Positions 50,462 to 63,235 are shown, counted from the stretch's first letter. The stretch: 64,000 bases of DNA from Pseudonocardia asaccharolytica DSM 44247 = NBRC 16224 (GCF_000423625.1 NZ_AUII01000001.1:186001-250000), one strand, 5' to 3'. Translations and numbers: made by a program. The notes: generated from the letters alone by a model not told the origin.

Positions 50462-51814
50462 ATGAGGCCACGCGGCGCGCTCCGGGAGTACCTCCGCGGA
50501 TCGTTGTCGGTGCTGCCGGTCCTCGGGGCGCTCGTCGCCGTGCTGGCCGGCTCGCTGCTGTCGCTCGTCGACGTCGGGCCCCGTTTCCCGCTGGCCTTCC
50601 AGGGAACGGCAGACGACGCCCGCGCGCTGCTGACCGGCATCGTCTCGACGATGGTGACCGTCATCGCGGTGCTGCTCGGCCTGACCGTGGTCGCGTTGCA
50701 GATGGCGTCCACCCAGTTTTCGCCGCGGCTGCTGCGCAACTTCCTCCGTGACCGGCCCAACCAGCTGGTGCTCGCCGTCTTCGTCGGGACCTTCGTCTAC
50801 AGCGCGGCCGGGCTGTTCACCGTCGGGGTCTCCGCCGGAGAGCGCACCGGCGATTACCCCCGGCTCGCGGTGACCGGGGCGATCGCGCTGATGTTCGCCA
50901 GCCTCACCCTGCTCGTCTTCTTCGCCAACCATCTCGCGCACTCGATCCAGATCGACACGATCATGCGGACGATCGAGGGGCACACCCTCGCGGTGATCCG
51001 AGGCGGGCTACTGCCGGGTGGGGGAGCGGTGCCGACGGTGCCGACGGTGCCGAACAGGGCCACCCCGGTCGCCGCCCGACGCTCCGGGTACGTGCAGGTG
51101 GTCGACGTCGCGGGGCTGCTGGCGCAGGCCGGGCGGCGCCGGGTCACCGTGCGGCTGCGGCCGCGGGTGGGCGACCATGTGGTGGCCGGGACCACCCTGG
51201 CGTGGGTCTGGACGGACGGGGCGGGGGCCAGGACGTCCGACGGCGTCGAGTTCGAGCCGATCCTGGACGAGACGGTGCGGATCGGCTTCGAGCGGACCTT
51301 CGAGCAGGACGCCGGATTCGGCTGCCGCCAGCTCGTCGATATCGCCTGCAAGGCGCTGTCCTCGGCGATCAACGACCCGTACACCGCGATCCAGGCGATC
51401 GACCATCTCGCCGTCGTCTTCAGCGCACTGGCCACGGCCCCGGTCGGCGATCACGTCGCGCACGCCGCCGGCGGGACGGTCGTCGTGCCCGGCCGGCGGT
51501 TCGGTTCCTACCTTGCCCTCGGCTGCGGCCTGATCCGGCGGTGTGGGATGCGGGAGCCGACCGTCGCGCACGCGATGCTGCGCATGCTGACCGCGTGCGC
51601 CGCCCGGTCCGCCGACGAGCCGGACCGGTTCACGGCGATCCGGCACGAGGCCGAGCTGATCGTCGCCGACTGCGACCGGGCCGGTCACCGGACCGGTGAC
51701 CTCGCCGAGGTGCACGCCGAGGCCCGGTCGTTGCAGGCCCTGCTGGGTGCCCGCATGGCGGCTTCCGCCACCCGCGGTGCTGCGACGACATCGCCGGGCC
51801 CGGCGCCGGGGTGA
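50462..51814 (+). CDS. DUF2254 family membrane protein
   Basis: A 450-residue protein with four N-terminal transmembrane helices (about 14-38, 58-80, 98-122, 138-160) and a large soluble C-terminal domain. The stretches VTVIAVLLGLTVVALQMASTQFSPR, given here as VVALQMASTQFSPR, and ALSSAINDPYTAIQAIDHL are characteristic of DUF2254; function unknown. ATG 50462 follows GGCAGGAG. Its stop directly abuts the stop of the convergent MFS gene, with no room for a terminator. Confidence 0.85.
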   Translation: MRPRGALREYLRGSLSVLPVLGALVAVLAGSLLSLVDVGPRFPLAFQGTADDARALLTGIVSTMVTVIAVLLGLTVVALQMASTQFSPRLLRNFLRDRPNQLVLAVFVGTFVYSAAGLFTVGVSAGERTGDYPRLAVTGAIALMFASLTLLVFFANHLAHSIQIDTIMRTIEGHTLAVIRGGLLPGGGAVPTVPTVPNRATPVAARRSGYVQVVDVAGLLAQAGRRRVTVRLRPRVGDHVVAGTTLAWVWTDGAGARTSDGVEFEPILDETVRIGFERTFEQDAGFGCRQLVDIACKALSSAINDPYTAIQAIDHLAVVFSALATAPVGDHVAHAAGGTVVVPGRRFGSYLALGCGLIRRCGMREPTVAHAMLRMLTACAARSADEPDRFTAIRHEAELIVADCDRAGHRTGDLAEVHAEARSLQALLGARMAASATRGAATTSPGPAPG

Positions 51815-53437
51815 TCAGGGTCCGTCGGGCTGCGGCCCGGCGAGCTGGACCACGGCCGCGTCGGCCGGGAACAGGTGCTCGACGCGCGGCCGGCCGACGG
51901 TGAACTCCTTCGCCGCCTCCTCGACCGCCCGGTCGGCGCCGGTGAGCCGGCCCTCGTGCTGGCGCAGGTGCTCGGCCCAGGTCGGATACAGCGAGACCTC
52001 GACGAACCGGCTGGTGTCCGCTCCGTCCCGGTAGAGCGCGCAGCTGGTGGCGCCGGTGCGCAGCCGGGACCGGCGGACGCCCGTCCACGCCGCGAGGAAC
52101 CTGTCGACGTGGTCCGCCGTCACGGTGAAGGTGCGGGTGACGAGCACCGGGCCGTCCTCGAGCGCGGGGTCGAACTCCAGGTGCGGCTGCGGCCAGTACA
52201 CCGCCGGATCCCGGTTGAGACCGCTGGTGTCGTTCAGCGGCAGGACGAGGACGGAGACCGCTCCGGCGGCCAGCAGCACCCCGGCGGCCAGTAGCGCCGG
52301 GGGCAGGCCCCACAGTTGGGCGACGACGCCCCAGACGATCGAGCCGATCGCCTGCCCGCCGGCGAATGCCATCTGGTAGATCGACAGGCCGCGGGCCCGG
52401 ACCCAGACCGGCAGGAACATCTGCAGGATCCCATTGAGGCTGGCGAGGACGGCGAGCCAGGCGAGACCGGCGAACACCAGGACGACCACCACGACGGCCA
52501 CGTTGCGCACCAGCACACTGACCGCGGTGGCCGCGGCGAAGACGAGGCCGGCCACGAGCACCAGCCGGTTGGGGGACAACCACGCCCCGATCCGGGGCAG
52601 CACGGCCGCACCGCTGACCGCGCCGACACCGAGGGCGCCGAGCAGCAGGCCGTACCCGCCGGCGCCGAGACCGAGCAACCTGCTCGCGACCAGCGGAAGC
52701 AGCGCCCACAGCGCTGCCCCGGGCACCACGAACAGCAGGCAGCGCAGCACGATGCGACGGACCGTCGGGGAGTGCCGGACGTACCGCGCCCCGGCCCGCA
52801 GCGCACCGCCGAAGCGCTCGGGCAGCCGGTTGGGTGCGGCCTGCGGGCGGCGCAGGCCGAACAGCACGGCGCCGAATGCGGCGTAGCTCAGCGCGTTCAG
52901 GGCGAAGACGACCACAACCCCGGCCTGCGCGACGAGCACGCCGGCGATCGGCGGTCCGATCGCCCGCGCCAGGTTCATCGCCACACCGTTGAGCCCGGCG
53001 ACCGACCGGAGCTGGCCCCGTGGCACCAGGTCCTGGACGAATGCCTGATACCCGGGGATCGTCAGCGTCGTCCCGCAGCCGAGCAGGAAGGTGATGGTGA
53101 GCAGGGCCGCCGGGGAGAGCCGGCCGGCGAGCGTGAGCCCGACGAGCGCCGCACCGACCGTCACCTGGAAGGCCTGAACGCCGACCAGCAACCGGCGGCG
53201 GTCCACCATGTCGGCCAGCGCGCCGGCCGGCATCGCCAGAATCAGGACCGGCAGCATCGCCGCCGCCTGGACCAGCGCGACCAGGGTCGCGGCGCCGGGC
53301 TCGTCGACCAGCAGCCACTGGGCGCCGACGTTCTGCATCCAGGTGCCGATCATGCTGCCCAGCTGCATGAGCCACAGCAGCCGGAAGGCACGGACCCGCA
53401 ACGGTGCCCACGCGGACTCCGCGAACCCGGTGCTCAT
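51815..53437 (-). CDS. MFS exporter with C-terminal effector-like domain
   Basis: A 540-residue protein of the transmembrane secretion effector (TMS/DHA3) group: twelve helices in the first ~410 residues (MQNVGAQWLLVDEP, PAGALADMVDRRRLLVGVQ, GYQAFVQDLVPRGQLRSVAGL), followed by a soluble ~130-residue domain, LVTRTFTVTADHVDRFLAA, resembling an antibiotic-biosynthesis-monooxygenase fold. That pairing is typical of the group. It could export a siderophore or toxic metabolite. ATG 53437. It lies 34 nt downstream of pobA on the same strand, so read-through from pobA is likely. Confidence 0.86.
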   Translation of the reverse strand: MSTGFAESAWAPLRVRAFRLLWLMQLGSMIGTWMQNVGAQWLLVDEPGAATLVALVQAAAMLPVLILAMPAGALADMVDRRRLLVGVQAFQVTVGAALVGLTLAGRLSPAALLTITFLLGCGTTLTIPGYQAFVQDLVPRGQLRSVAGLNGVAMNLARAIGPPIAGVLVAQAGVVVVFALNALSYAAFGAVLFGLRRPQAAPNRLPERFGGALRAGARYVRHSPTVRRIVLRCLLFVVPGAALWALLPLVASRLLGLGAGGYGLLLGALGVGAVSGAAVLPRIGAWLSPNRLVLVAGLVFAAATAVSVLVRNVAVVVVVLVFAGLAWLAVLASLNGILQMFLPVWVRARGLSIYQMAFAGGQAIGSIVWGVVAQLWGLPPALLAAGVLLAAGAVSVLVLPLNDTSGLNRDPAVYWPQPHLEFDPALEDGPVLVTRTFTVTADHVDRFLAAWTGVRRSRLRTGATSCALYRDGADTSRFVEVSLYPTWAEHLRQHEGRLTGADRAVEEAAKEFTVGRPRVEHLFPADAAVVQLAGPQPDGP

Positions 53438-53471
53438 CCGACCCCCCGGCCCGCCGCGCAGCAGGGCCCGT

Positions 53472-56252
<2,781 letters not shown>

Positions 56253-56287
56253 CTATGGCCGCGTTGTTGCCCGACGGTCACCCGCGC

Positions 56288-56303
56288 GTTTCACGGACGT
56301 TAA
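56288..56303 (-). promoter_or_regulatory. Possible GlnR-binding site upstream of glnA
   Basis: Minus strand: TTAAC-GTCCGT-GAAAC, which fits the actinobacterial GlnR pattern gTnAc-n6-GaAAc except for the first base. It is 76-91 bp before the glnA start codon, a usual distance for activation of glnA by GlnR under nitrogen limitation. Confidence 0.5.
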
Positions 56304-56339
56304 CGGACCCGACCAGCGGCTCACCTCACACCGACGGCC

Positions 56340-56345
56340 TAGGCT
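56340..56345 (+). promoter_or_regulatory. -10 element TAGGCT of the RDD gene
   Basis: TAGGCT ends 7 nt before the ATG at 56353. A leaderless mRNA is implied. Confidence 0.58.
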
Positions 56346-56352
56346 GTGCGCC

Positions 56353-56826
56353 ATGACGCGCTGGATCGACTCCTGGCTGCCGGGTTCCGCAGCCGGCCCC
56401 GGCGGCGGACCGACCGGCGGTCACCGGGGGGAGCGGTTCGGCCTCCCGCGGTCCGGTCCGGGTGCGGCGGCCGGCTTCGGCCGCAGGCTCGGCGCGATCA
56501 CGATCGACTGGCTGCTCGGATACCTCATCGCCACCCTGTTCGCAGGCCCGGATCCCTTCGGCACGCAGTCGAACCTGAGCTGGACGGTCTGGCTGGTGTG
56601 GTTCCTGCTCACCGCGGTCTCGACCGCGATCTTCGGCGTCACGCCCGGGATGACCGCCCTCGGCCTGCGGGTCGCCCGGATCGACAACGCCGTCCTCGTC
56701 GGGGTGCCCCGGGCGTTGCTCCGCACGGCGCTGCTGGGCCTGGTCGTCCCGGCCCTCGTCCGCGACGACGACGGCCGTGGCTGGCACGACCGCGCGACCC
56801 GGACGGTCGTGATCCGCACCCGCTGA
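56353..56826 (+). CDS. RDD family membrane protein
   Basis: A 157-residue protein with a Gly-rich cytoplasmic start, the RDD signature GFGRRLGAITIDWLLGY (Arg and Asp conserved) entering helix 1, a second helix around 75-95 and a weaker third around 125-140. The gene stands between glnA and DUF4191 just as in mycobacteria (Rv2219A), which supports the call. Function unknown. ATG 56353 is fixed by the -10 element 7 nt upstream. Confidence 0.86.
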   Translation: MTRWIDSWLPGSAAGPGGGPTGGHRGERFGLPRSGPGAAAGFGRRLGAITIDWLLGYLIATLFAGPDPFGTQSNLSWTVWLVWFLLTAVSTAIFGVTPGMTALGLRVARIDNAVLVGVPRALLRTALLGLVVPALVRDDDGRGWHDRATRTVVIRTR

Positions 56827-56851
56827 GCGGCTGCGGCATGTGCGCCGCTCA
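56824..56851. terminator. Hairpin between RDD and DUF4191 genes
   Basis: TGAGCGGC (56824-56831) and GCCGCTCA (56844-56851) pair perfectly over a 12-nt loop. The first arm contains the RDD stop codon. The two genes converge here. Confidence 0.5.
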
Positions 56852-56862
56852 AGTGCCGGTGC

Positions 56863-57603
56863 TCAGCGGCGGCGGACCGTCCGCTGCACGCTGCGCATCT
56901 TGGCCCCGGTGGGCATCGGGCCCTTAGGCAGCGCGGCGGCGCGCGAGCCGAGCGCGGCCAGCCGGGTCTCGATCGCGTCCATCTGTTTGGCGTCGATGTT
57001 GCGCGGCAGCCTCATGACGTGCCGCTGCAGCTTGCTCAGCGGCACCTGCCCCTCCTCGTTGCCGACGATCACGTCGTAGATCGGCACGTTGCCGACGACC
57101 CGCGAGGTGCGCTTCTTCTCCTGGGCGAGCAGGCTCTTGACCCGGTGCGGCGCGCCCTCGGCCACCAGAATGACCCCGGGACGGCCGACCACCCGGTGCA
57201 CGGCATCGAGGTGGGTGGTGCCGGCGACCCCGGGGGTGACGCGCCACGAGCCGCGCATGTTGTCCAGCGCCCAGCCCGCGGCCCCGGGTTGTCCCTCGGC
57301 CTTGCGGTAGACCGAGCGCTGTACCCGCCGGCCGAAGATGCTGATGGCCGCCAGCACGCCGATCGCGATACCGAGCGGCAGGACGACCCAGTGCAGCCCC
57401 CAGATCAGCCCGAGCCCGAAAACGACGGCGACCGACAGCAGCAGGACGCCCACCATGATCGGGATGAGCGCCTTGTCCTCTCGGCGCTGCATCTTGAACG
57501 CCTCGAAGATCTGCCTGCGGCGCTGCTTCGAGGCCTCGCGCTTCTCGCGCTTGGCTTGCTGCTGCGTCGCCTTCTGCGCTGCCTTGTCGGGCTTGCCGGC
57601 CAT
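56863..57603 (-). CDS. DUF4191 family membrane protein
   Basis: A 246-residue protein with a very basic N-terminus (KAAQKATQQQAKREKREASK), two adjacent transmembrane helices (about 48-90) and a cytoplasmic C-terminal domain ending in a basic tail. Conserved stretch: GWALDNMRGSWRVTPGVAGT. It lies between lipA and the RDD gene as Rv2219 does in M. tuberculosis. Function unknown. ATG 57603 is fixed by TATCCT 7 nt upstream. Confidence 0.87.
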   Translation of the reverse strand: MAGKPDKAAQKATQQQAKREKREASKQRRRQIFEAFKMQRREDKALIPIMVGVLLLSVAVVFGLGLIWGLHWVVLPLGIAIGVLAAISIFGRRVQRSVYRKAEGQPGAAGWALDNMRGSWRVTPGVAGTTHLDAVHRVVGRPGVILVAEGAPHRVKSLLAQEKKRTSRVVGNVPIYDVIVGNEEGQVPLSKLQRHVMRLPRNIDAKQMDAIETRLAALGSRAAALPKGPMPTGAKMRSVQRTVRRR

Positions 57604-57610
57604 ACACCCC

Positions 57611-57616
57611 AGGATA
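57611..57616 (-). promoter_or_regulatory. -10 element TATCCT of the DUF4191 gene
   Basis: TATCCT on the minus strand ends 7 nt before the ATG at 57603, inside the 17-bp gap after lipA. The gene therefore has its own promoter though it follows lipA closely. Confidence 0.6.
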
Positions 57617-57620
57617 CGGG

Positions 57621-58625
57621 CTAACCGCGGGCGAGCAGGGAGCGTGCCTCCTGCGCGGCGGCGGGCTCGGCGGCCAGATGCGCCAGCTGCGGGGACAGCC
57701 GCTCGCCGCGGTGCGCGATGGTCTGGGCATACAGCCGCCCGGCCCGATACGACGAGCGCACCAGCGGGCCGGCCATCACCCCGGCGAACCCGATCTGTTC
57801 GGCCACCTCGGCGTGCTCGACGAACTCCTCGGGCCGCACCCACCGCTCCACCGGATGGTGCCGCTTCGAGGGCCGCAGGTACTGGGTGATCGTGACGATC
57901 TCGCAGCCGGCCTCGTGCAGCTCCCGCAGCGCCGCGACGACCTCGTCGGGGGTCTCACCCATGCCCAGGATCAGGTTGGACTTGGTGACCAGCCCGGCCG
58001 CCCGCGCCTTGGTCAGCACCTCCAGCGAGCGGCGGTAACGAAATCCGGGACGGATCCGTTTGAAGATCCGCGGCACGGTCTCCAGGTTGTGCGCCAGCAC
58101 CTCCGGCACCGCGCCGAACACCTCGCCCAGCTGCGCGTCGTCGCTGTTGAAATCCGGGATCAGCAGCTCCACCCCGGTGCCGGGGTTGCGCGCGTGGATC
58201 TGCCGGACGGTCTCGGCATACAGCCACGCCCCGCCGTCGTCCAGATCATCGCGGGTCACCCCGGTGACCGTGGAGTAGCGCAACCCCATTGCGGCCACCG
58301 ACTCGGCGACCCGGCGGGGCTCGTCGCGGTCCAGCGCGGCCGGGCGACCGGTGTCGATCTGGCAGAAGTCGCAGCGGCGGGTGCACTGCTCGCCGCCGAT
58401 GAGGAAGGTGGCCTCCCGGTCTTCCCAGCATTCGTAGATGTTGGGGCAGCCGGCCTCCTCGCAGACGGTGTGCAGCCCACCGGAACGCACCAGCGCCTTC
58501 AGCTCGGTGTACTGCGGGCCGGTGCGCGCCCGGGTGCGGATCCACGGCGGCTTGCGCTCGATCGGGGTCTCGGCGTTGCGGACCTCGAGGCGCAGCAGCT
58601 TGCGGCCTTCGGGTGCGATCGTCAC
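57621..58625 (-). CDS. lipA: Lipoyl synthase
   Basis: Radical-SAM enzyme that inserts two sulphurs into protein-bound octanoate, completing lipoate on the E2 subunits. In 334 residues: the auxiliary cluster ligands C55, C60 and C66 ([12 protein letters not shown]), the radical-SAM triad C81, C85 and C88 (CTRRCDFC), and the C-terminal Ser in VRSSYRAG that binds the auxiliary cluster. The GTG at 58625 is set by TAGCCT 7 nt upstream. Beside lipB and sucB, whose product is its substrate. Confidence 0.97.
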   Translation of the reverse strand: MTIAPEGRKLLRLEVRNAETPIERKPPWIRTRARTGPQYTELKALVRSGGLHTVCEEAGCPNIYECWEDREATFLIGGEQCTRRCDFCQIDTGRPAALDRDEPRRVAESVAAMGLRYSTVTGVTRDDLDDGGAWLYAETVRQIHARNPGTGVELLIPDFNSDDAQLGEVFGAVPEVLAHNLETVPRIFKRIRPGFRYRRSLEVLTKARAAGLVTKSNLILGMGETPDEVVAALRELHEAGCEIVTITQYLRPSKRHHPVERWVRPEEFVEHAEVAEQIGFAGVMAGPLVRSSYRAGRLYAQTIAHRGERLSPQLAHLAAEPAAAQEARSLLARG

Positions 58626-58632
58626 ATCGGTC

Positions 58633-58638
58633 AGGCTA
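58633..58638 (-). promoter_or_regulatory. -10 element TAGCCT of lipA
   Basis: TAGCCT on the minus strand ends 7 nt before the GTG at 58625, so the lipA mRNA is probably leaderless. Confidence 0.6.
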
Positions 58639-58671
58639 CGCCGTGACGGCGCCGCCACAACGGGGCGTCGC

Positions 58672-59517
58672 GTGGCTAGCCTCGTCTACCTGGCCGTGGG
58701 CAGCGCCGCGGAGCGCGGCGGCGAGCCGGGGCCGACCGACGCCTGGCTGATCCTCGCCGGCCTGGCCCGTGACACCCGGGCGGTGCGACTGGGCGTCCTC
58801 GTGACCTCGGTGACCTTCCGACTGCCGGGTCCGCTCGCGATCGCGGTCGCACAGGTCGACCAGATGTCGGACGGTCGCGTCGAGCTGGGCCTCGGCGCCG
58901 GCTGGTTCGAGGCCGAGCACCGCCCCTACGGCATCCCGTTCCCACCGCTGCGCGAGCGGTTCGACCGGTTCGCCGAGCAGCTTGCGATCGTCACCGGGCT
59001 GTGGGAGACGCCGCCCGGCGACCGCTTCTCCTTCGACGGCGGGCACTACACGCTGACCGACTCCCCGGCGCTGCCCAAGCCGGTGCAGCGCCGCGCCCGC
59101 CGGTGATCGTCGGAGGTCACGGCAGGGCGGCGCACCCCGCAGCTCGCCGCGCGTCACGCCGACGAGTTCAACGTGGCGTTCTCCTCGATCGACACGGTCG
59201 CCGATCAGTTCGCCCGGGTCGATGCGGCGTGCAAGGAGATCGGCCGCGACCCCGCCGAGCTGGTCCGATCGATCGCGCAGACGGTCTGCGTCGGCCGCGA
59301 CGACGCGGAGGTCGCCCGACGCGCGCTGGCCATCGACCGCGACGTCGCGGACCTGCGTGCGAACGGGCTGGCCGGAACGCCGGCCGAGGTGGTGGAGTGG
59401 CTCGGGACCTGGCGTGAGCGCACCGGCGCCGATCGCGTCTACCTGCAGCTGCTCGATCTGGACGATATCGACCAGATCGAGCTGATCGCATCCGAGATGT
59501 TCCCTCAGCTGCGGTAG
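58672..59517 (+). pseudogene. Broken LLM-class (F420-dependent type) oxidoreductase gene
   Basis: Three reading frames must be joined to recover one luciferase-like protein. Frame one: WLILAGLARDTRAVRLG, AVAQVDQMSDGRVELGLGAG and WFEAEHRPYGIPFPPLRERF, ending at TGA 59104-59106. Frame two gives RPPVIVGGHG. Frame three gives RRTPQLAARHADEFNVAFSS and continues to TAG 59515-59517. The first ~60 residues of the family are missing and no start is visible, so there are at least two frameshifts and a 5' deletion. It is inserted between lipA and lipB, which are adjacent in mycobacteria. Confidence 0.8.
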
Positions 59518-59571
59518 CGCGCCTGTGAGTGCGTAACAGTGTTCTAACACTGTTACGCACTCACAGGCGCG
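59518..59571. repeat. 54-bp palindrome, copy 4 (longest)
   Basis: Arms 59518-59543 and 59546-59571, 26 nt each, are exact reverse complements around CT. It lies between the broken LLM gene and the convergent lipB, 1 and 5 nt from their stops. Confidence 0.88.
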
Positions 59572-59576
59572 GTTGA

Positions 59577-60344
59577 CTAGCGCAAATGGAGGTCGAGACC
59601 GGCGGGAGCACCCTGTTCCGGCACCGCGTGCTCACGGACGGGCAGCGTTCCGTCCAGCGCAGCGGCCACCGCCTCGGCGGCGACCGTGCGAACCTCGGGG
59701 ACGGTGATCCGGCGGCCGAGCTCCGCAGTCAGCGAGCTGACCCCGGCATCGCTGATCCCGCAGGGGACGATGCGATCGAACTCGCGCAGGTCGGGGTCGC
59801 AGTTCAGCGCGAACCCGTGCATCGTCACCCCGCCCTGCACCCGCACCCCGATCGCGGCGAGCTTGCGCTCCGGCCGGGTGGCGCCGGCGGGCAGCCACAC
59901 CCCGCTGCGGCCCTCGATCCTGCCCGCGGCGGTGACCCCCAGCCCGGCGCACACGGCGATGAGCGCCTCCTCCAGCCGGCGCACGTAGTCCACGACGTCC
60001 AGCGGCTCGGCGAGCGCGACGATCGGGTAGCCGACGAGCTGTCCCGGTCCGTGCCAGGTGATCCGGCCGCCGCGGTCGACGTCGATCACCGGCGAGCCGT
60101 CGATCGGCCGGTCCTCGGGGCGGGTGCGCTTGCCCGCGGTGTAGACCGACGGATGTTGGAGCAGCATCAGCACGTCCGGCCCGGTGCCGTCGCGGCGGGC
60201 CTGTGCGTGCGCACGCTGGGCGTCCCAGGCGGCGAGGTAGTCGATCGAGTCGATGACCTCGACGCGCAGCGGCTCGTCGCTGCCGCGCCGGCAGGAGCGG
60301 GTGCGGCCGGCCGCGGGCACGGTGGTCGACGCGGTGTTCGCCAT
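59577..60344 (-). CDS. lipB: Octanoyltransferase LipB
   Basis: Transfers octanoate from acyl carrier protein to the lipoyl domains. In 255 residues: the substrate-site motif [17 protein letters not shown] (92-108), Lys161 in [13 protein letters not shown], and the catalytic Cys195 in DRIVPCGI. I chose the ATG at 60344 over the GTG at 60353, because the -10 TACGGT (60352-60357) ends 7 nt before it and would overlap the GTG. The ~20 N-terminal residues are not conserved. Confidence 0.95.
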   Translation of the reverse strand: MANTASTTVPAAGRTRSCRRGSDEPLRVEVIDSIDYLAAWDAQRAHAQARRDGTGPDVLMLLQHPSVYTAGKRTRPEDRPIDGSPVIDVDRGGRITWHGPGQLVGYPIVALAEPLDVVDYVRRLEEALIAVCAGLGVTAAGRIEGRSGVWLPAGATRPERKLAAIGVRVQGGVTMHGFALNCDPDLREFDRIVPCGISDAGVSSLTAELGRRITVPEVRTVAAEAVAAALDGTLPVREHAVPEQGAPAGLDLHLR

Positions 60345-60351
60345 GCCGCTC

Positions 60352-60357
60352 ACCGTA
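60352..60357 (-). promoter_or_regulatory. -10 element TACGGT of lipB
   Basis: TACGGT on the minus strand ends 7 nt before the ATG at 60344. It implies a leaderless mRNA and decides between two possible starts. Confidence 0.58.
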
Positions 60358-60492
60358 CGCCCGCCGTCGGCGGCCGCCGGGGGTTGCCGCCGCCGCGGCG
60401 CCGCGGGGGTAGGAATCGCAGACGCCGCGGAGGTTCCCCGACTCGGTCGCGGAAATGCCCGACTCGCGCTCGGAAATACCGCGACCCGCGGA

Positions 60493-61383
60493 TTAGTGGG
60501 GGATCGCGGCGGCGAGGGCCTCCTCGATCGTGTGGTGCCAGAACGAGAAGCTGGTCCGGAGCAGTACGCCGGGCACCGCCCGAGGCCCGGTCAGCACCGT
60601 CTCCTGGGCCATCTCACCGAGCAGCGCGCGCAGCACGAATCCCGGCACGACGAACGGGGCCGGCCTGCCGACGGCGGCGGCGAGGGCCCGGGTGAACTCC
60701 GCGTTGGTCACAGGATGGGGCGCCGTCAGATTCACCGGCCCGCGCACCCCGGCGTTCTCCAGCGCGAAGCGGATCGCACCGACCTCGTCGTCCAGGGAGA
60801 TCCACGGCATGAACTGCCGGCCGTCGCCGAGGCGCGCGCCCAGCATGCAGCGGAACAGCGGGCGCAGCTTGCCCAGCAGCCCGCCGGACGGGGAGAGCAC
60901 GGGTGCCGAGCGCAGCAGCACCACCCGGGCGCCCGCGGCCACGGCCGGTGCGGTGGCGGCCTCCCAGTCACGACAGACCCCGGCGAGGAACCCGGTGCCC
61001 GGCGGCGCGGTCTCGTCGACCTCGCGGGCTCCGGTGTCGCCGTAGTAGTTGATCCCGGATGCGTTGGCGAACACTGGGACGCCGTGTTCGGCGACGGCGC
61101 CGGCCAGGACGTCGGTGGGAACGTTGCGGCTGTCGCGGATCAACTGCTTGCGCGAACCGCTCCAGGGGCGATCGCCGATGCCCGCCCCACACAGGTTCAC
61201 CACCGCGTCGACGCCGTCGAAAGTGCCCTCGTCGATGCGGCCCGCGGGCGGGTCCCAGCCGCGTTCGTCCGGCGCCGCCGGCCTGCGGCGGACCAGGCGC
61301 AGCACCTCGTGCCCGGTCTGCCGCAGGGCGGAGACCAGGGCGGTTCCGATGAGGCCGGACGAGCCGGCGACGACCATACGCAC
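60493..61383 (-). CDS. NAD-dependent epimerase/SDR, TIGR01777 family
   Basis: A 296-residue extended short-chain dehydrogenase. N-terminal Rossmann motif [15 protein letters not shown], an [12 protein letters not shown] stretch, [10 protein letters not shown] in place of the usual catalytic Tyr region, and a C-terminal DUF1731 segment ([19 protein letters not shown]). Its place between lipB and sucB equals Rv2216. Substrate unknown. GTG 61383 lies 9 nt after GGAGG; an ATG two codons on is possible. The 148 bp to lipB hold no gene. Confidence 0.88.
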   Translation of the reverse strand: MRMVVAGSSGLIGTALVSALRQTGHEVLRLVRRRPAAPDERGWDPPAGRIDEGTFDGVDAVVNLCGAGIGDRPWSGSRKQLIRDSRNVPTDVLAGAVAEHGVPVFANASGINYYGDTGAREVDETAPPGTGFLAGVCRDWEAATAPAVAAGARVVLLRSAPVLSPSGGLLGKLRPLFRCMLGARLGDGRQFMPWISLDDEVGAIRFALENAGVRGPVNLTAPHPVTNAEFTRALAAAVGRPAPFVVPGFVLRALLGEMAQETVLTGPRAVPGVLLRTSFSFWHHTIEEALAAAIPH

Positions 61384-61448
61384 GACGATGATCCTCCCGG
61401 ACGCCGTCCGGGCCCGCGACCCGAACCCGCCTACGCGACCGGCTCGGG

Positions 61449-63182
61449 TCAGCGCAGGACTTCGGTGTCGAACGCCCCCTCCTCGAGGCGGGCCTTGACG
61501 GTGCTGACGAACCGGCCGGCGACGGCGCCGTCGACCAGGCGGTGGTCGTAGGTCAGCGGCAGGAAGCACACCGACCGCACGGCGATGACGTCGTCGCCGT
61601 CGGGGCCGGGGACGACCCGCGGCTCCTTGCTGATCGCGCCGGTGCCCAGGATCGCGACCTGCGGCTGGTTGATGATCGGCGTGTCGAACAGCGCGCCGGC
61701 GCTGCCGATGTTGGTGATCGTGAACGTGCCGCCGGAGAGATCGTCCGGCCCGATCTTGGCGTCGCGGGTCCGCGCCGCGACGTCGGCGATCTTGCGCGCC
61801 AGTCCGGCGACGCTCAGCTCCTCGGCGTTCTTGATCACCGGGACGAGCAGGCCGCGGGGGGTGTCGACCGCGATCGCCAGATGCACGGCGGCGTGGTACG
61901 TCACCTCTTTGGTCTCCTCGTTGATCGATGCGTTGAGCTGCGGGAACGCCTGCAGCGCCTCGACGGTGGCCTTGGCGAAGAACGGCAGGTAGGTGAGCTT
62001 GACCCCCTCGCGGGCCGCGAACTCGTCCTTCGCCTTGGCGCGCAGCTTGACGATCCTGGTGACGTCCACCTCCTGCACGGTCGTCAGCTGGGCCGAGATC
62101 TGCAGGGACTCGAGCATCCGCTGGGCGATGACCTGGCGCAGCCGCGGCATCTTGATCGTGGTTCCCGGCTGCGGGCCGTCGGCGGCCGGGACCGGAACAG
62201 TGGTCGGCTTCGCGGGCACGCCGGCCGGGGCGGGCGCGGACGGCTGCGCGGGCGCCGCGGGCTGTGCAGCAGGCTGCTGCGTGGCCTCGGCGGCGGCGAG
62301 CACGTCCTGTTTGCGGATCCGGCCGCCGACCCCGCTGCCCCGCAGGGACCCCAGGTCCACGCCGTGCTCGGCGGCCAGCCTGCGCACCAGCGGGGTGACG
62401 TACGGGGCGCCGGCGCGGCCGTCGACCTCGGCCGGGCGTCCGGTGGCGCCGGCCTCCTCCGGTTCGGGGCGGGCCTCGGCGGGAGGCTGGGCCGGTGCGG
62501 CGGGCTCGGCCGGGGCCGGCGGAGTGGGCTCGGCCGGGGCGGGTGCGCTGGGCACCGCGCCCGCATCGCCGACGATGGCGAGCTGCCCGCCCACCTCGAC
62601 CGTCTCGTCCTCGGCCGCGACGATCTCCAGCACGGTGCCGGCGACGGGCGAGGGGATCTCGGTGTCGACCTTGTCGGTCGAGATCTCCAGCAGCGGCTCG
62701 TCGACCGCGATGGTGTCCCCGACCTGCTTGAGCCAGCGGGTGACGGTGCCCTCGGTGACGCTCTCGCCCAGTTCGGGCATGACGACCGGGGTTCCGGACG
62801 CGGCCGAGGGTGCGTCGGCGACCGGGGCCTGCTGCGGCTCGGGGACCTGCGCGGCCGCCCCGACGGGCTCGGGTTCCGGCGCGGCCTCGGCCTCGGGCCG
62901 GGCCTGCGCGGCGGCGTCCCCGCCGGCCTCGGCCGTGTCCTGCGAAGCCTCGCCGATCACCGCGAGCTCACCGCCCACCTCGACGATCTCGTCCTCCGCG
63001 GCGATGATGCGTTGCAGGATGCCCGCGGCCGGCGAGGGGATCTCGGTGTCGACCTTGTCGGTCGAGATCTCCAGCAGTGGCTCGTCGACCTCGACCCGGT
63101 CGCCTTCCTGCTTGAGCCAACGGGTCACCGTCCCCTCGGTCACGCTCTCGCCGAGGGCTGGCATCTGAACGGAGAAGGCCAT
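61449..63182 (-). CDS. sucB: Dihydrolipoamide acyltransferase (E2) with two lipoyl domains
   Basis: E2 core of a 2-oxo acid dehydrogenase; in mycobacteria the orthologue (DlaT) serves pyruvate dehydrogenase and a peroxidase complex, so the substrate could be acetyl rather than succinyl. Order in 577 residues: lipoyl domain 1 (K43 in [13 protein letters not shown]), Ala/Pro-rich linker, lipoyl domain 2 (second [11 protein letters not shown], near 173), linker, subunit-binding domain ([20 protein letters not shown]), and the catalytic domain with H547-x3-D551 in [14 protein letters not shown]. The two lipoyl domains are close duplicates. Lpd lies just upstream and lipA/lipB downstream. Confidence 0.93.
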   Translation of the reverse strand: MAFSVQMPALGESVTEGTVTRWLKQEGDRVEVDEPLLEISTDKVDTEIPSPAAGILQRIIAAEDEIVEVGGELAVIGEASQDTAEAGGDAAAQARPEAEAAPEPEPVGAAAQVPEPQQAPVADAPSAASGTPVVMPELGESVTEGTVTRWLKQVGDTIAVDEPLLEISTDKVDTEIPSPVAGTVLEIVAAEDETVEVGGQLAIVGDAGAVPSAPAPAEPTPPAPAEPAAPAQPPAEARPEPEEAGATGRPAEVDGRAGAPYVTPLVRRLAAEHGVDLGSLRGSGVGGRIRKQDVLAAAEATQQPAAQPAAPAQPSAPAPAGVPAKPTTVPVPAADGPQPGTTIKMPRLRQVIAQRMLESLQISAQLTTVQEVDVTRIVKLRAKAKDEFAAREGVKLTYLPFFAKATVEALQAFPQLNASINEETKEVTYHAAVHLAIAVDTPRGLLVPVIKNAEELSVAGLARKIADVAARTRDAKIGPDDLSGGTFTITNIGSAGALFDTPIINQPQVAILGTGAISKEPRVVPGPDGDDVIAVRSVCFLPLTYDHRLVDGAVAGRFVSTVKARLEEGAFDTEVLR

Positions 63183-63235
63183 GGCGGGTCGGAGCTCCTC
63201 TTCGTGCGGTTCGCGTTGTCGGCGGTCGGCAGCCG

